The translations under genes and the position numbers were made by a program. Positions 15,985 to 26,307 of a DNA stretch of 64,000 nucleotides are shown here, piece by piece. This DNA is from Tiliqua scincoides (lineage: Eukaryota; Chordata; Lepidosauria; Squamata; Scincidae), in the NCBI RefSeq assembly GCF_035046505.1, contig NC_089823.1:34458388-34522387 (forward strand), read 5' to 3'. The notes below the pieces were generated by a model. That model did not search any database and had not been told where the DNA came from. It saw only the letters and a program-made list of their open reading frames with translations. Numbering within the stretch: position 1 is the first letter of the stretch; every line of letters begins with the position of its first letter.

Positions 15985-16203
15985 CAGTGGCGTAGCTAAA
16001 GGGGGGTGCAAACTAGCAGTAAGTTTTGCGGGGAGCCTGCCCGCGCTGTGCAAGGGGTCCCTCCCCTTCGGAGCCATTACAGGCTCCGTTTGGCTCCCCC
16101 CTCCTGGAATGGCTCCGAAGGGGAGGGACCCCTTGCACAGCGCGGGCAGGCTCCCCGCAAAACTTACTGCTAGTTTGCACTCCCCCTCTAGCTACGCCAC
16201 TGG
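15985..16203. mobile_element. Foldback MITE with long near-perfect inverted arms
   Basis: Ends CAGTGGCGTAGCTA and TAGCTACGCCACTG. The two arms of roughly 95 bp are almost exact reverse complements (for example GCAAACTAGCAGTAAGTTTT near 16007 and AAAACTTACTGCTAGTTTGC near 16158), with a short loop around 16095. The transcript would form a long hairpin. The same end sequence starts the element at 52195. Confidence 0.85.
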
Positions 16204-16372
16204 ATGGTGAGACCGCGTGGGTTCTTAGGAATCTGCACCCTGAAGCTTGAAGCACCAGCGCATGTCTGCATAGAAGCCGGTGGGCAGTGCAGTCCACCTG
16301 GAGACTTCCTAAATACACTACAAAGTTTTGAACGTTGCCATCACGCCCAACTTTTTTCCTCTCAGCCCCATT

Positions 16373-16682
16373 CAGGGTGACCAGGCACCCTCTTTTTCCA
16401 GGACATGTCCTCTTTTTAGCCTCTTGTTCTGGAAAAGAACTTAAATGCCCTCCTTTTCCCTGTGTGTGGCCCCTGCAGGCAGCGCATAGCCTTCTTGTAA
16501 TTAATAAATTATATGCAAAGTAGTTTTAAATTTAATAAGTAAAATAGTGTTTAAATGAGCCACATGAAATCAATATACAAGTGTTTTCAGCTTTTATTTT
16601 GTCATGTCCTACATTTTTCTTGAATGTCCTATGCTTTGGGGTGCCTTGTCCTCTTTTCTGGTTACGACATCTGGTCACCCTG
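16373..16682 (-). mobile_element. hAT MITE (CAGGGTGACCAG family), copy 2
   Basis: Uninterrupted ~310-bp copy with ends CAGGGTGACCAGG and CATCTGGTCACCCTG, inverted relative to the copy at 3395. Its intact middle shows the site that the LINE entered in the other copy. Confidence 0.8.
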
Positions 16683-16879
16683 GCCTTTTCTGCTTGGCCA
16701 TCCAGCCTGATGAAATGTTCTTCTGAATAACTCGAAATCTGACTGCTCAGAATTCTGTACACAATCTGCTTCCATTCCAAGCCCTCCTCCGGCCTCTGTA
16801 AAGCACCCCACTTGCCATCAAGGAGCTAGCAAAGGCAAACTGAGCAACCCACAGCAAAGTATGACAGTGTTTCTCAACA

Positions 16880-17022
16880 TTTATTGAGAATTAATTACAA
16901 GAAGGCTCTGCGCTGCCTGCAGAGGCTACTCACAAAGAAAAGGAGTACATTTAAGTTCATTTCCAGGACACAAGGCTAAGAAAGAGAACATTTTCTTCTG
17001 GAAAAAGAGGACATCAGGTCAC
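16880..17022 (+). mobile_element. hAT MITE (CAGGGTGACCAG family), right-half fragment
   Basis: Matches the right half of the family (AATTACAAGAAGGCTCTGCG through GAGGACATCAGGTCACCTG). The left half is missing. Confidence 0.7.
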
Positions 17023-17204
17023 CTGTGGTTGATGTCATCACCATTTAATTCCAGATTGCAAGGCCAGATGCAACATAATGAACATCAGTAAGAGGCTATA
17101 AGTAAAATATACCTATAAGGTATAAGGAAGGAGGTATTTTGCAAAATCTTAGTGCTATACTAGTGCTTACTTAGTATACTAAGTGTATACTTAGTGCTAT
17201 ACAT

Positions 17205-17521
17205 CTGCAAGAGGGATCTGAAGGCCTTAGGAGTGGACCTTAACAAATGGGAAACCCTGGCCTCTGAGCGGCCCGCTTGGAGGCAGGCTGTGCAGCATGG
17301 CCTTTCCCAGTTTGAAGAGACACTTGGCCAACAGCCTGAGGCTAAGAGGCAAAGAAGGAAGGCCCATAGCCAGGGAGACAGGCCAGGGACAGACTGCACT
17401 TGCTCCCAGTGTGGAAGGGATTGTCACTCCCGAATCGGCCTTTTCAGCCACACTAGATGCTGTTCCAGAACCACCTTTCAGAGCACGATACCATAGTCTT
17501 TCGAGACTGAAGGTTGCCAAC
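17205..17521 (+). mobile_element. 5'-truncated 3' end of the same LINE, with perfect 12-bp target duplication
   Basis: This stretch corresponds to 5811-6127 of the LINE at 3661-6132 and codes the same C-terminal part (LKALGVDLNKWETLASERP, CSQCGRDC). It is flanked by the exact repeat AGTGCTATACAT at 17193-17204 and 17522-17533. The exact flanks and close match show a recent insertion. Confidence 0.9.
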
Positions 17522-17991
17522 AGTGCTATACATGATAGTGGTAGGATACAATTTCTCCACCAGATGGCAGCAAAAAAAAAAAAGGATACAGGACTGTGTG
17601 GTACTATAATTATGCTAATTTTCTTGGAAATGAGGGAAGAGACATGTTCAGCTCTGGGGAAAAGGTGCAAGTGTATGAATTATGATTGCACAATTTGGTT
17701 ACACATTGGCAAGACAGAGTCAAGATGTGAAACACTTGCAAACTTTGCCCACCAGGTGCCAAAAAGAGGCTCATTTTCTCCTCAGAAGGGCTTGAAGTAA
17801 TGAAGTTGTAATCCCACATTTTGGTCAGCAGATTGCAGCATACAGCTGGTTTGGAAACATTGGTTATTACAGTTTGTCCTACAAAAACAGGGTCCTGAAA
17901 GCAGACTGTAGTTGCATGATTTTTCCCCCCACCAGATTTGGGGCATGTGTACATGTAAGATAGCATGTATACTGGCCAGATGACAGATGTT

Positions 17992-18218
17992 CAGTGGGCT
18001 TTCAGTATCCATGGAGGGGATCCATTCCAGGCCTCCCATGGATACTAATTTCAAAGGATAATTCAATCCATGTAAAGCCCTCAAAGGACCTTCTGGACAT
18101 GACCGGAAGGCACACCTCGTTGTGTCTGGGAGGTCATTTGCGGCCCCCCAGCATGGGTTGGCACCCGCATTGAATCAAAACTGCAGGTGCCAATCCTGTG
18201 GGTAAGGAGGGCTCACTG
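17992..18218. mobile_element. Tc1/mariner (Tigger-like) MITE
   Basis: The right end GGGCTCACTGTA and left end TTCAGTGGGC resemble TA-flanked Tigger-type ends. The core has TATCCATGGAGGGGATCC. The call is from the ends only. Confidence 0.45.
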
Positions 18219-20770
18219 TAAAAAAATACTATTTTATTAAAATGCATGGTTGAAAAAATAATTGTCAACTTTTTTTTTTTAAAACAAACTAATATGTGGC
18301 ATATACTGAACTCTTACTCAGGCTGGCTGCCTAAAAACTAAACAAAATGGGAAGAGACTAGCTCTTAATATAGTGGCCAAAAGCATGAGCTGTCATCTGG
18401 AAGGGCCCTGATTAAAATCCTCACGCTCAGTCAGGGCCTCCAAGAAGAATTTTATAAAGAGGTACAAAGAAAGTTTCTTTTGGGCCCCTTCCCAAAGGAG
18501 GAAGAGAGAGGAGAAACAGAGTGGCAAAGGGTGGCAACAGGGGTGGGCAGAATGGGGGAGGAGGCGAAACAGGGCGGGGGGGGTGTTGATAGTTGAATGA
18601 GTCTTTGAAGCCCAGCCCTACTGCAGCAGCTGTAGTCCTGCAACTGTGTCCCTGAGTTCCTATACACTCCATGATAAGCAGATCCACAAACCAAAGAGCT
18701 ACTGCAGCAGGTCAGTTTCCTCCCAGATTTGACTCTGTGTTAAGATGTATACATTCCTCAGTCTGGCGCATATGACTTGTGGCAGTCATATTGTGTTCCT
18801 TTGGTAGCATCTCCAGCATCCTGTATGGGCAGCAAGTCCTAGTGAGGTAGGAAAATGTAAGTTCCCAGGAAATTTCTAGGCCCCCTCCTTTGGCTCCCAG
18901 GTCCCCTTTTAACGCTGCTCTTGGGTACAGATTACCCCCTGCACCACCCTCACAGACCTGCCCTCAGTCATGAAGTCACTATTATGGGGAAGGGAGGAAT
19001 TCCTTGAAATAGAACAGGATTTGCCTATGAAGAAATTGATAAATTTGATCAAAAAGAAACCCTACTCTCAGACCTTTCCAAAATGACTTTTCATGTTACC
19101 AAGTTCATACAAATACAATAAGTCATTTCTGTGTAAGAAATAACATCATTATGTTTGTATCAACACGTGATAATCCTGCAAATATGAAGAACTGTTGTGT
19201 GTACAAAAACTTTTTCAAATGTTACTTTCAACATGCATACAATCTGTAGTGTTGATTTGTCAATGCACACGGTTATTCACATATTACGTATGTTCAACTT
19301 GTGGACAGCAGTACATGTGATCTATACTTTAGAGGGGTTCTGAGGTTGACTTTTAAAACAAAGGGATATATATTCAGGTCTTCCTGAGTATATAGACAGA
19401 TGGACATATTTGCAGTGTATGTAACCTGTGAACAGCCTTACACCATCTAAGTAATTTGAAATGTTATGGCCAACTGCAGCAAGTCCACACATATTTATAT
19501 AAGGTTTGTATATAGGATGATTACATCTGATTCCCTAAATACGGAAACTGGCTGTTTCCTGCTTTGAAGCAACTGCTGTGAAAGGATGTGGTAAATTTGT
19601 GTTCTCAGCAGTTGGTTCAAGACATTTTGCATGTGTAAGCAAAATGCTATATTGAAGAGAATCACTTCCCAGTTTCACCATTAGGTGGCAGTGAAGATAT
19701 AACAACTTTTACTTGCAACCTGAAACAGGCAATGGGGAAGATGTGGAGAGGGAGACTCATGATGGGATAACTGAGCAAAAGCAGTTGCTTCATCTCGTTT
19801 TACAGTTGGGATTAAGGATTAAGGGGTTAGCCAAAGGCCTAGCAAAATAGATGGGTTTTGAGGAGAAATGTGAAGGCTCATAGAATAGATATATATTTTT
19901 TGACAGAATGTATTATTTTCCTTTATTTTTCTCTTAGGTTAATTTCTGTCCCATTCCTTTCTCAGAAGAAAGTCTCAAATGGGAATACCAAAATATATCA
20001 CTATCTTTCCCCTACCTGTAGCGATTGCTGGGATGCTTTTGCTCTTGGATCTCAAAACCTTTCACCTAGGAGAGTCACAGGATGATACAGTGGGTGAAAT
20101 GAACTAGCTGGGCCTCTACTGCTAAGCTGTTTGGAGGTGACTCAGGTTCAGTTTGTACTTGGACATGCAAGTAATCTCAGTTTATGGCTAATGGGGTGAA
20201 AAGGGAATTGATTCTATCCCTTTTGCCACCATTTGGCCTCTATTAAGCCACTACCATTGCTCTGGCTGATAAACTGGGGTTTTAGTAAAACAAGCCAGGT
20301 TGATCCTGCAAACCTAATGTTGGCCCATTGCTGAAAAAGACTGTCAGAGAAAAGTTCCTAGTGTGTGAGCATTTGGTGGCTGACTAGACAATATGCTGTC
20401 TAGACAATATGAAGAAAGAGAGTTATGTAAATGGAATGTGTTGTTCTCCTTTGGGCATGCAGGATAGACAATTCTTTGGTTCCAGTAACTCTTCCAAACT
20501 ATACTGGGATTAAATCTTTGATTCCATGTCAGAGACATGAGGGTTGGGGCTTCATGTAAGCAGACTAGGTGGAGGGAGGGTGGGGAGAAGGCAGGGAGGA
20601 GTAGTTCTGGGAGGAGGGAGTGGGGCAGAAGGGAGGTGGGACCGGTGGAGCTTTGCTCCACCAAACCCAGAGCCTCCATGTCAGGCTGGCCGCAGGACAT
20701 GGAGACTCTTGATTCTACGCCGACCTTTGGGTTGCCATAGAATCGAGTAGACCCATTCCGGGGCTACTCA
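18219..20770. other. GTPBP8-CD200R1 spacer with few recognisable features
   Basis: Contains the second copy of the 1440-1640 repeat (18735-18960) and a polypurine stretch (18490-18600). I found no exon supported by splice sites and phase. Confidence 0.45.
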
Positions 20771-20774
20771 GTTT

Positions 20775-21117
20775 AGCAGGAGGTCTGGTCTAGAGGGTAG
20801 AGCCCTCTAGCCCTTTGCCCTCTAGCCCTTTGCCTGAAGATAACATCCACAGGTTGCCAGTTCGAGGCCACTGGCACCGTGCGACCGTGAAGCAGCTGAC
20901 AAGCTGAGCCGAGTTATTCCATCTGCTCTGAGCGTGGGAGGATGGAGGCCAGAATGTGAAACCAGATCAGAAAGAAACATCTGAATGTTGTGGTTCTTGA
21001 AAGATAAATTGTGGTTCAATTGTAAAAATCCCTATGGGGATTTAAATAGCCTGCCTATGTAAACCGCCTTGAATAAAGTCTTGAATAAAGACCAAGAAAG
21101 GCAGTATATAAATACCT

Positions 21118-21152
<35 letters not shown>
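20775..21152 (+). mobile_element. tRNA-derived SINE with (ATT)n tail, copy 1
   Basis: The 5' part has a pol III A-box-like TGGTCTAGAGGGTAGAGCC and B-box-like AGTTCGAGGCC. A unique body follows, then a LINE-like tail (CGCCTTGAATAAAGTCT, GCAGTATATAAATA) and (ATT)n at 21121-21152. The words CCCTCTAGCCCTTTG are tandemly repeated after the A box. Other copies are 44301-44650 (+) and 58050-58460 (-). Confidence 0.8.
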
Positions 21153-21620
21153 TACCCAGAAGAAGGTCCCCTTCTCCTGTTGAGGAGGCAGTGGCTGCCT
21201 AGAGTGCACTGGATGTGGCAGCAGCCATTTTCGGCTGCCTGTGTGCAAGGCAGCTCAGGATTGGTAAGTATGCCAGCCTAGCCAACAAGAGTCAGCCCAT
21301 CTACAAAGCTGACTAAGGCTGGTTGCTGCAGTCAGCAGATTGGGGAAGGTTGTCCACCTTTGTCTGCCCCCTTAGCTGGATTGCTCCTTCCCCACCCCTC
21401 CACTCCCTGGATTGTAAAACAGTGTGGAAAGTGGTGGCCTAGAGCAAGTCTAATACTCCAGCCCACCACTCTCCTTTCCTTCACCCTCTCTCTTCCACTC
21501 CATCACTTTCTTCTTTTTCCTGTCCAGGAATGGGAAGAGTGAAGGCTGGTTTACCATGAAGTTAAATGGGGGCAGCATTTGTCAGGACATTTTGAAATAA
21601 CCTTATAACCAACAATTAGT

Positions 21621-21842
21621 GCAGCAATTTTCAATCTTTTTATCTAATAGCATACTGACAAGTCACTAAAATGGTCAAGGCACACCCATCAGTATTGACA
21701 AGGCACACTATGCTGCCGGCATGGGGAAACATATTCCAATGGTCCTGCTAATAAATGACCCTCCCCCACACTTCTGCCGCACACCTGCGGATCAAGAGCA
21801 GCACATTAAATGTGTTACGGCACAGCAGTTGAAAATAACTGA
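21621..21842. mobile_element. hAT-like MITE (CAGCAATTTTCAATC ends)
   Basis: Imperfect inverted ends GCAGCAATTTTCAATC and CAGCAGTTGAAAATAACTG enclose a non-coding core mentioning GGCACACCCATCAG and CTGCCGCACACCTG. Target flanks were not resolved. Confidence 0.5.
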
Positions 21843-21846
21843 ATTA

Positions 21847-22024
21847 GGGTGCAATCCTAACCACTTTCCAGCACCGACGTAAGGACAACGCAGCTCCTAG
21901 GTAAGGAAACAAACATTCCGCTACTTTGAGGAAGCCTCTGTGAGTGCCACCCAACTGCAGGATGCAACACACATCCCATTGGCACAGCTATGCCAATGCT
22001 GGAAAGTGGGTTAGCATTTGGGCC
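21847..22024 (+). mobile_element. Harbinger-like MITE, copy 4
   Basis: Ends GGGTGCAATCCTAACCACTT and AAAGTGGGTTAGCATTTGGGCC. It abuts the larger relative that starts at 22028. Confidence 0.65.
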
Positions 22025-22027
22025 TAA

Positions 22028-22540
22028 GGGCGCAATCCTAACTTCACATTAGGCAAGGACATGCCGTAAAGCACATTTGAGCCTCCTCAGGAGGAAATTG
22101 CGCGAGCGCACAGAGGCTGCATCCAGCCTCCACAGCAGCTTCCCCCAGGTAAGTTGTATTGGCTGAGCTCGGCCAACACAGGAGTCTGGGGAGGGTGGGG
22201 AGGAGGCGGAAAGGAGGCGTTCCAGGGCAGGGGGAGGTCGGACGGAGGGCAGCCCCAGGGGTGGGCGGATGGGGAGCGGGAGGCGGGCCGGGATCTGGCT
22301 GTTATGCCAGTCCCAACCCCTGTTCCTGAGCAAAGTGGAGCAACTGCAAGCTACTCCACTCTCCTCAGACTTGTGCCATCTCAGGAGGTGGAGCAAGTTC
22401 GAGGAGACCCATAGGGGCTGCAGTGGCTTTCCTGGGGGTAAGGTGAAGAGCTCCCCCTTAGCTCTGGCTGAGCCACTTTGGTGCCCTATCTCACGCTGGA
22501 TGCAGCGCAAGGTAGGATTGTGCTGCACATGGCTTTTCTT
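22028..22540. mobile_element. Larger GC-rich Harbinger-like element
   Basis: The left end GGGCGCAATCCTAAC and right end GCAAGGTAGGATTGTGC enclose ~500 bp of GC-rich non-coding DNA with an internal (GGGGAGG)-type stretch. Related long elements lie at ~34050-34541, 42570-42955 and 48432-49033. It sits immediately before the duplicated block. Confidence 0.5.
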
Positions 22541-23480
22541 TCTGATTTTGCTATCTAAGCTAATCAGCAATCAGTAATGTTCGCTTGTGTTTTGGAAGTG
22601 TGTTGAGGACAAGATTCTAAGCATGGGTTGCTGAAATGAAAATTTCAAGTAGCAAATGAAAATTCAACAAGTCGCTGAGACGGAGCTGGACAAGTCGATG
22701 AGAGGGAGCTGGACAGGCTGAAATAACACAGCATTTTTGAGAACTGAAACTCTTTAGCTGACACATTTACTTTGGAAAGGGAAAATTGAGTTGGCCAGTA
22801 AACCACAGTTGACATTTGTAACTCTTTTCACCCTCACTGCAGATTATATTTTCTAATTATGGAGCTGAAGACATAAGCATGACACTGCAAATATGATAAC
22901 AAAGTAGACAAAGAGCCGAGACTCTTGCTAGAGTTATCTTTGGTAGAAGTCACACAAAAGGAACCTCTCATTGTGTTTTTAAGCTGTGTGGGTGTTTCTC
23001 AAAATAAGCAATGCCAAAGAACCTTTTAAACACCCCAGCAACAGTTGCACAGGATGCTGTGGTGAGCTTGTACCACAAGCCCTGCTCCAGGCCAGAATAG
23101 GATCCAGCTGCACAGGATTTCGACTGCATGGCAGAATCTCATAGAAAAACGGTCTGCAAAACTAAGCTCCCTTGCTGCTGCCTGACTTCAGCTTCAACAC
23201 AATGTCCAATCAGTTCTGGAGTGTTCAAAGTTAAATGCTGGCATTTCTTTCTGTTCTTGTGATGATTTGGGACAGTAAGGACCCAGCCACATCTGCTGGT
23301 CCCCAGGCACCAAAAATGCATAGAGAACAGTGGTCACAGGGTAGAAACAAATAAGCAAGCACCACATCAGAACCAAGGCAAAGCTTCCTGCATGGCATCT
23401 GCAGCTGTTAGCATCTGGGGAGGTGGTCATCTAGCCCTTGACCAGGCAATAAGCCTCATTTACTGTCATCTGATGTATGC

Positions 23481-23668
23481 ATGAAGTTGCTTTATATGGA
23501 ACCAGACCATTGGTCCATCTTGCTCAGGATTGTGTACATTGATTGACAGCAGTTCTCCAGGGCTTCAGACAGTAAAGCCCTCCTCCGTCTTATGGGAAGA
23601 TGCCAGGGACTGAACTTTGAACCTTCTGTATACCAAATATGTGTTGTACTGCTAAGCTAGGGCTCACC
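23481..23668 (-). mobile_element. tRNA-derived SINE inside duplicated block 1, copy A
   Basis: On the minus strand a tRNA-like head (AGCTTAGCAGTACAACA, then GGTTCAAAGTTCAGTCCC) precedes the body CCATTGGTCC-type tail (plus strand GAACCAGACCATTGGTCCAT). It is shared with 50262-50440, so it inserted before the duplication. Confidence 0.7.
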
Positions 23669-23989
23669 CCCTTGAACAACTTCATATATTCATGGCAGGA
23701 GAGAGATTTAGAGCCCTTCTGCTCTAAAGGGCCAAACTATATGTCATGATTCATGAATGTCTTTGCTCTTTTTCTATTCTTTCATTCTTTTGTTACCCTG
23801 ATTACATGCCAGCTCCACACACTCTTTATGGGGGGGGGGAGAAAGAGAGAGAGAGAGACAGAGAACTGAATTTCAACTGAAGCTTGTTTAAAGGTATACA
23901 TAGCACAGGGATGTGTGGGACACAAACTAACAGGCTGTCCCAGTTTGGGACTTTTTCATGCCTCCCTTGAACTGTGTTTTAATTTATGT

Positions 23990-24110
23990 ATTTATTTACT
24001 TTATTTATACCCCGCCTTTCTCCCTGAAAGGACCCAAGATGACTTACAACAATGATTAAAAACACAATTAAAAACATGATTTAAAAACAAGATAAAAACA
24101 TATTTACAAC
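23990..24110 (-). repeat. LINE-type 3' tail fragment
   Basis: TTTATTTATACCCCGCCTTTC followed by CTGAAAGGACCCAAGATGAC is a common reptile LINE/SINE tail, here in minus orientation. It is absent from copy B of the block, so it inserted after the duplication or was deleted from copy B. Confidence 0.5.
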
Positions 24111-24398
24111 AGACAAAGGTGGAATAAAGGTTCAAGCAGTATGCATTAATCATAGCCTGTCATTTGGATCTTTGCCTACACCATGCCAACTCTTCAGCCC
24201 ACTCGCCCCTCCCACGGTGGATTTTGTGTGGTATGTGTGTTCTAATGATGGGCTTATCTTCTGCTTGGATGTTATAATCACAGCCACATCTAATGAACTT
24301 TTTGCATAGCTGTGAGTCATCTGTTTCCATCCACCCTTTGGCTCTGACTTTTTGATCCCAAACAGAAACATCAAGAGATATCAGACAAGAAGGATGCA

Positions 24399-24490
24399 AC
24401 TGTGTGTGTGTACATGCATGCGTGTGTGTGTGTGCGTGTGTGTGAGTGAGAGAGAGAGAGAGAGAGAGAGTGTGTGTGTGAGAGAGAGCG
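24399..24490. repeat. Compound (GT)n/(GA)n microsatellite
   Basis: Runs of GT, then GA, then GT, then GA, with short interruptions. Confidence 0.9.
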
Positions 24491-24599
24491 TAGTGGTTAT
24501 GTATTTGGGACTCAGAACTCACCTCTGCCTGGTACTTTTGTGCAAGTTGCTTGCCTCCATTCTAGTCCAATATGGTTAGTCTGATGCCTCTTGAAAACT

Positions 24600-26307
24600 T
24601 ACAAGCAGGGCATGAGCAAGCGTGACTAAAATCCTTTGTGAACTTTAGGTGATGCTAGAAAGCACAATTCCCTTGCCCCACTTTTTTTTGTCTCAGAATA
24701 TGCTGCAACCAGACCATCCAGACCTGTGACTTCCCCCAAATCCAACTTACAACTTCTTCCTCTTTCCTCTGTGCAAACTCCCAGCAGATTTCCCCTGAAC
24801 CTTCCTAATCTCCCACAGCGTCGTCCCCCCCCCCCAAATCTGTTCCCTTGCCTATCTCATTCCTCCTCTACTTCACTGCCATCCAACTTTTCCTGCTGGT
24901 CAGCCCAGTCTACCTCTCTAATATTGTTCACTTTCTTTTCCCAGTCTTACTTCTGTATTCTTCTTTTTCAAAGCTAGACTAGTTGGAGTGGTATCCTCAG
25001 AGAAGGAGGATGTGAGGCGCAACTGCAGTAACCTCTATGAGGGTAGGTGGCAGATTGGCACACGATGCTGCCCCCATCCATCTGAGGTGACCGTTTCACC
25101 AACCGTCATAGGTGGGCTGGCCCTGAGCATGAGGACCACAGTGGTTCCTTTTGGTTCATCTTCAGCATCTCGTATTCCTTGCAACAGTAGAAAACAATGT
25201 GTCTTATGTAACACAAGCCATTTTGTAGTTAAATCATTATGAATAGAAATATTGTATTGTTAGTGATTCATGGTACAGTTAGATCTTCAACTTGTTATTA
25301 CTTTGTAGTAAAAAATAAGAACAAACAATTTAGATTAAGATAGATATATAACAGGAATAGACAATAACAGGATGCCTTAGATGTAATATACTAGACACTG
25401 TAAAACCAATCCTAATTTTCAATTTATTCCAGCTACTAATGATCAGGTCAATCTTTTTTATTCTTTCAAAGGGCAAAGATTTTTATTTTTATTCTTTAAT
25501 GCACTTTTTACTCTGAAACTAAGCGGGGGATGTTGTGCAATGTTGAGCTATTTAAGTTTTGCTTTGTGTGAGCAAACTGTGAACCCTCAACACCCACGAA
25601 AAGTAATGTGAATGGAACCAATCCCACTACAATAAACCTTGTTCCCAGAATGTTCCACCTGGTCTGTTCTACAAGCAGCAGCACTGGGGAAGCCCCATGG
25701 CAGAAACATCAGTTGTACTTTCACTATACAACATTTTCTTAATTCAAGAGAATTTTGGAATCACTGACAGTGGAAGCTACTTGAATCATACCACAGACAT
25801 TTTCAAGTTATAACGGAAGTTTTCTTTTCTTTTGTGAAATGCTTAGATATTTCTATGAACTTCTATTAAATGCTTCTGCTTTTGTGAAATGTTGACATGC
25901 AAACGTAAAGCTTCTCATAAGCTTCTCTCTTGGACATGCAGGTTAAGCTTGATGACCTACTTTGTCTTTGTCTGAAATTTGGCTGGAAGAGCTCATCTCT
26001 GTAGTGTCACCAGTTCTGTGTAAAGAACCAGTAAGCAAAGTGACGTGATCTCATTCCTCAGTATTCACTTTTGACAGTGATCACAGGAAGCCAAGTACTG
26101 CACAGTGACAACGCAGAAGGAGGAACTTCTCCAGCCCTAAGAAGCTAATCAATTAGGAACACGCGCAGTCCATGCAGAAAGCTAGGGAAGTGGAAGAGGA
26201 GCAGAGCTGGGACCTGGAAAGCATGCATTTGCATGGAAAGATGCCCATTATAGCAATGGCTAGACATACAACAGAATGGCTGGGGTGTTGAAAGCACTGT
26301 GCGAGCC
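24600..26307. other. CD200R1: CD200R1 upstream region
   Basis: Largely unique DNA with no recognised exon. The last 200 bp before the start codon are purine-rich (GGGAAGTGGAAGAGGAGCAG near 26188), which includes GGAA cores as used by PU.1-type myeloid factors. The regulatory role is inferred only from CD200R1 being a leukocyte gene. Confidence 0.35.

Larger units (their letters stand above)
22578..24185. repeat. Duplicated block 1, copy A (upstream of CD200R1)
   Basis: This block recurs in the same orientation at 47978-50868 (interrupted there by an inserted hAT element). Shared landmarks run in order: GAACAAGATTCTAAGCAT-type start, TAATTATGGAGCTGAAGACA, ACATCTGCTGGTCCCCAGGC, the SINE at 23481, and the end GCCTACACCA. 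By eye the match is roughly 85-90%. It contains no recognised exon. Confidence 0.85.

Noticed and set aside
15703-16210. Similar proteins (MAPKGRDPLH...) on both strands
   Set aside because: They are mirror readings of the foldback element arms, not genes.
20775-21152. Possible tRNA gene (A and B boxes)
   Set aside because: No cloverleaf is formed; the boxes belong to a SINE with an (ATT)n tail that has two other copies here.
24160-24579. Frames with long Ser-Leu or His-Thr repeats
   Set aside because: Translations of the (GT)n/(GA)n microsatellite.
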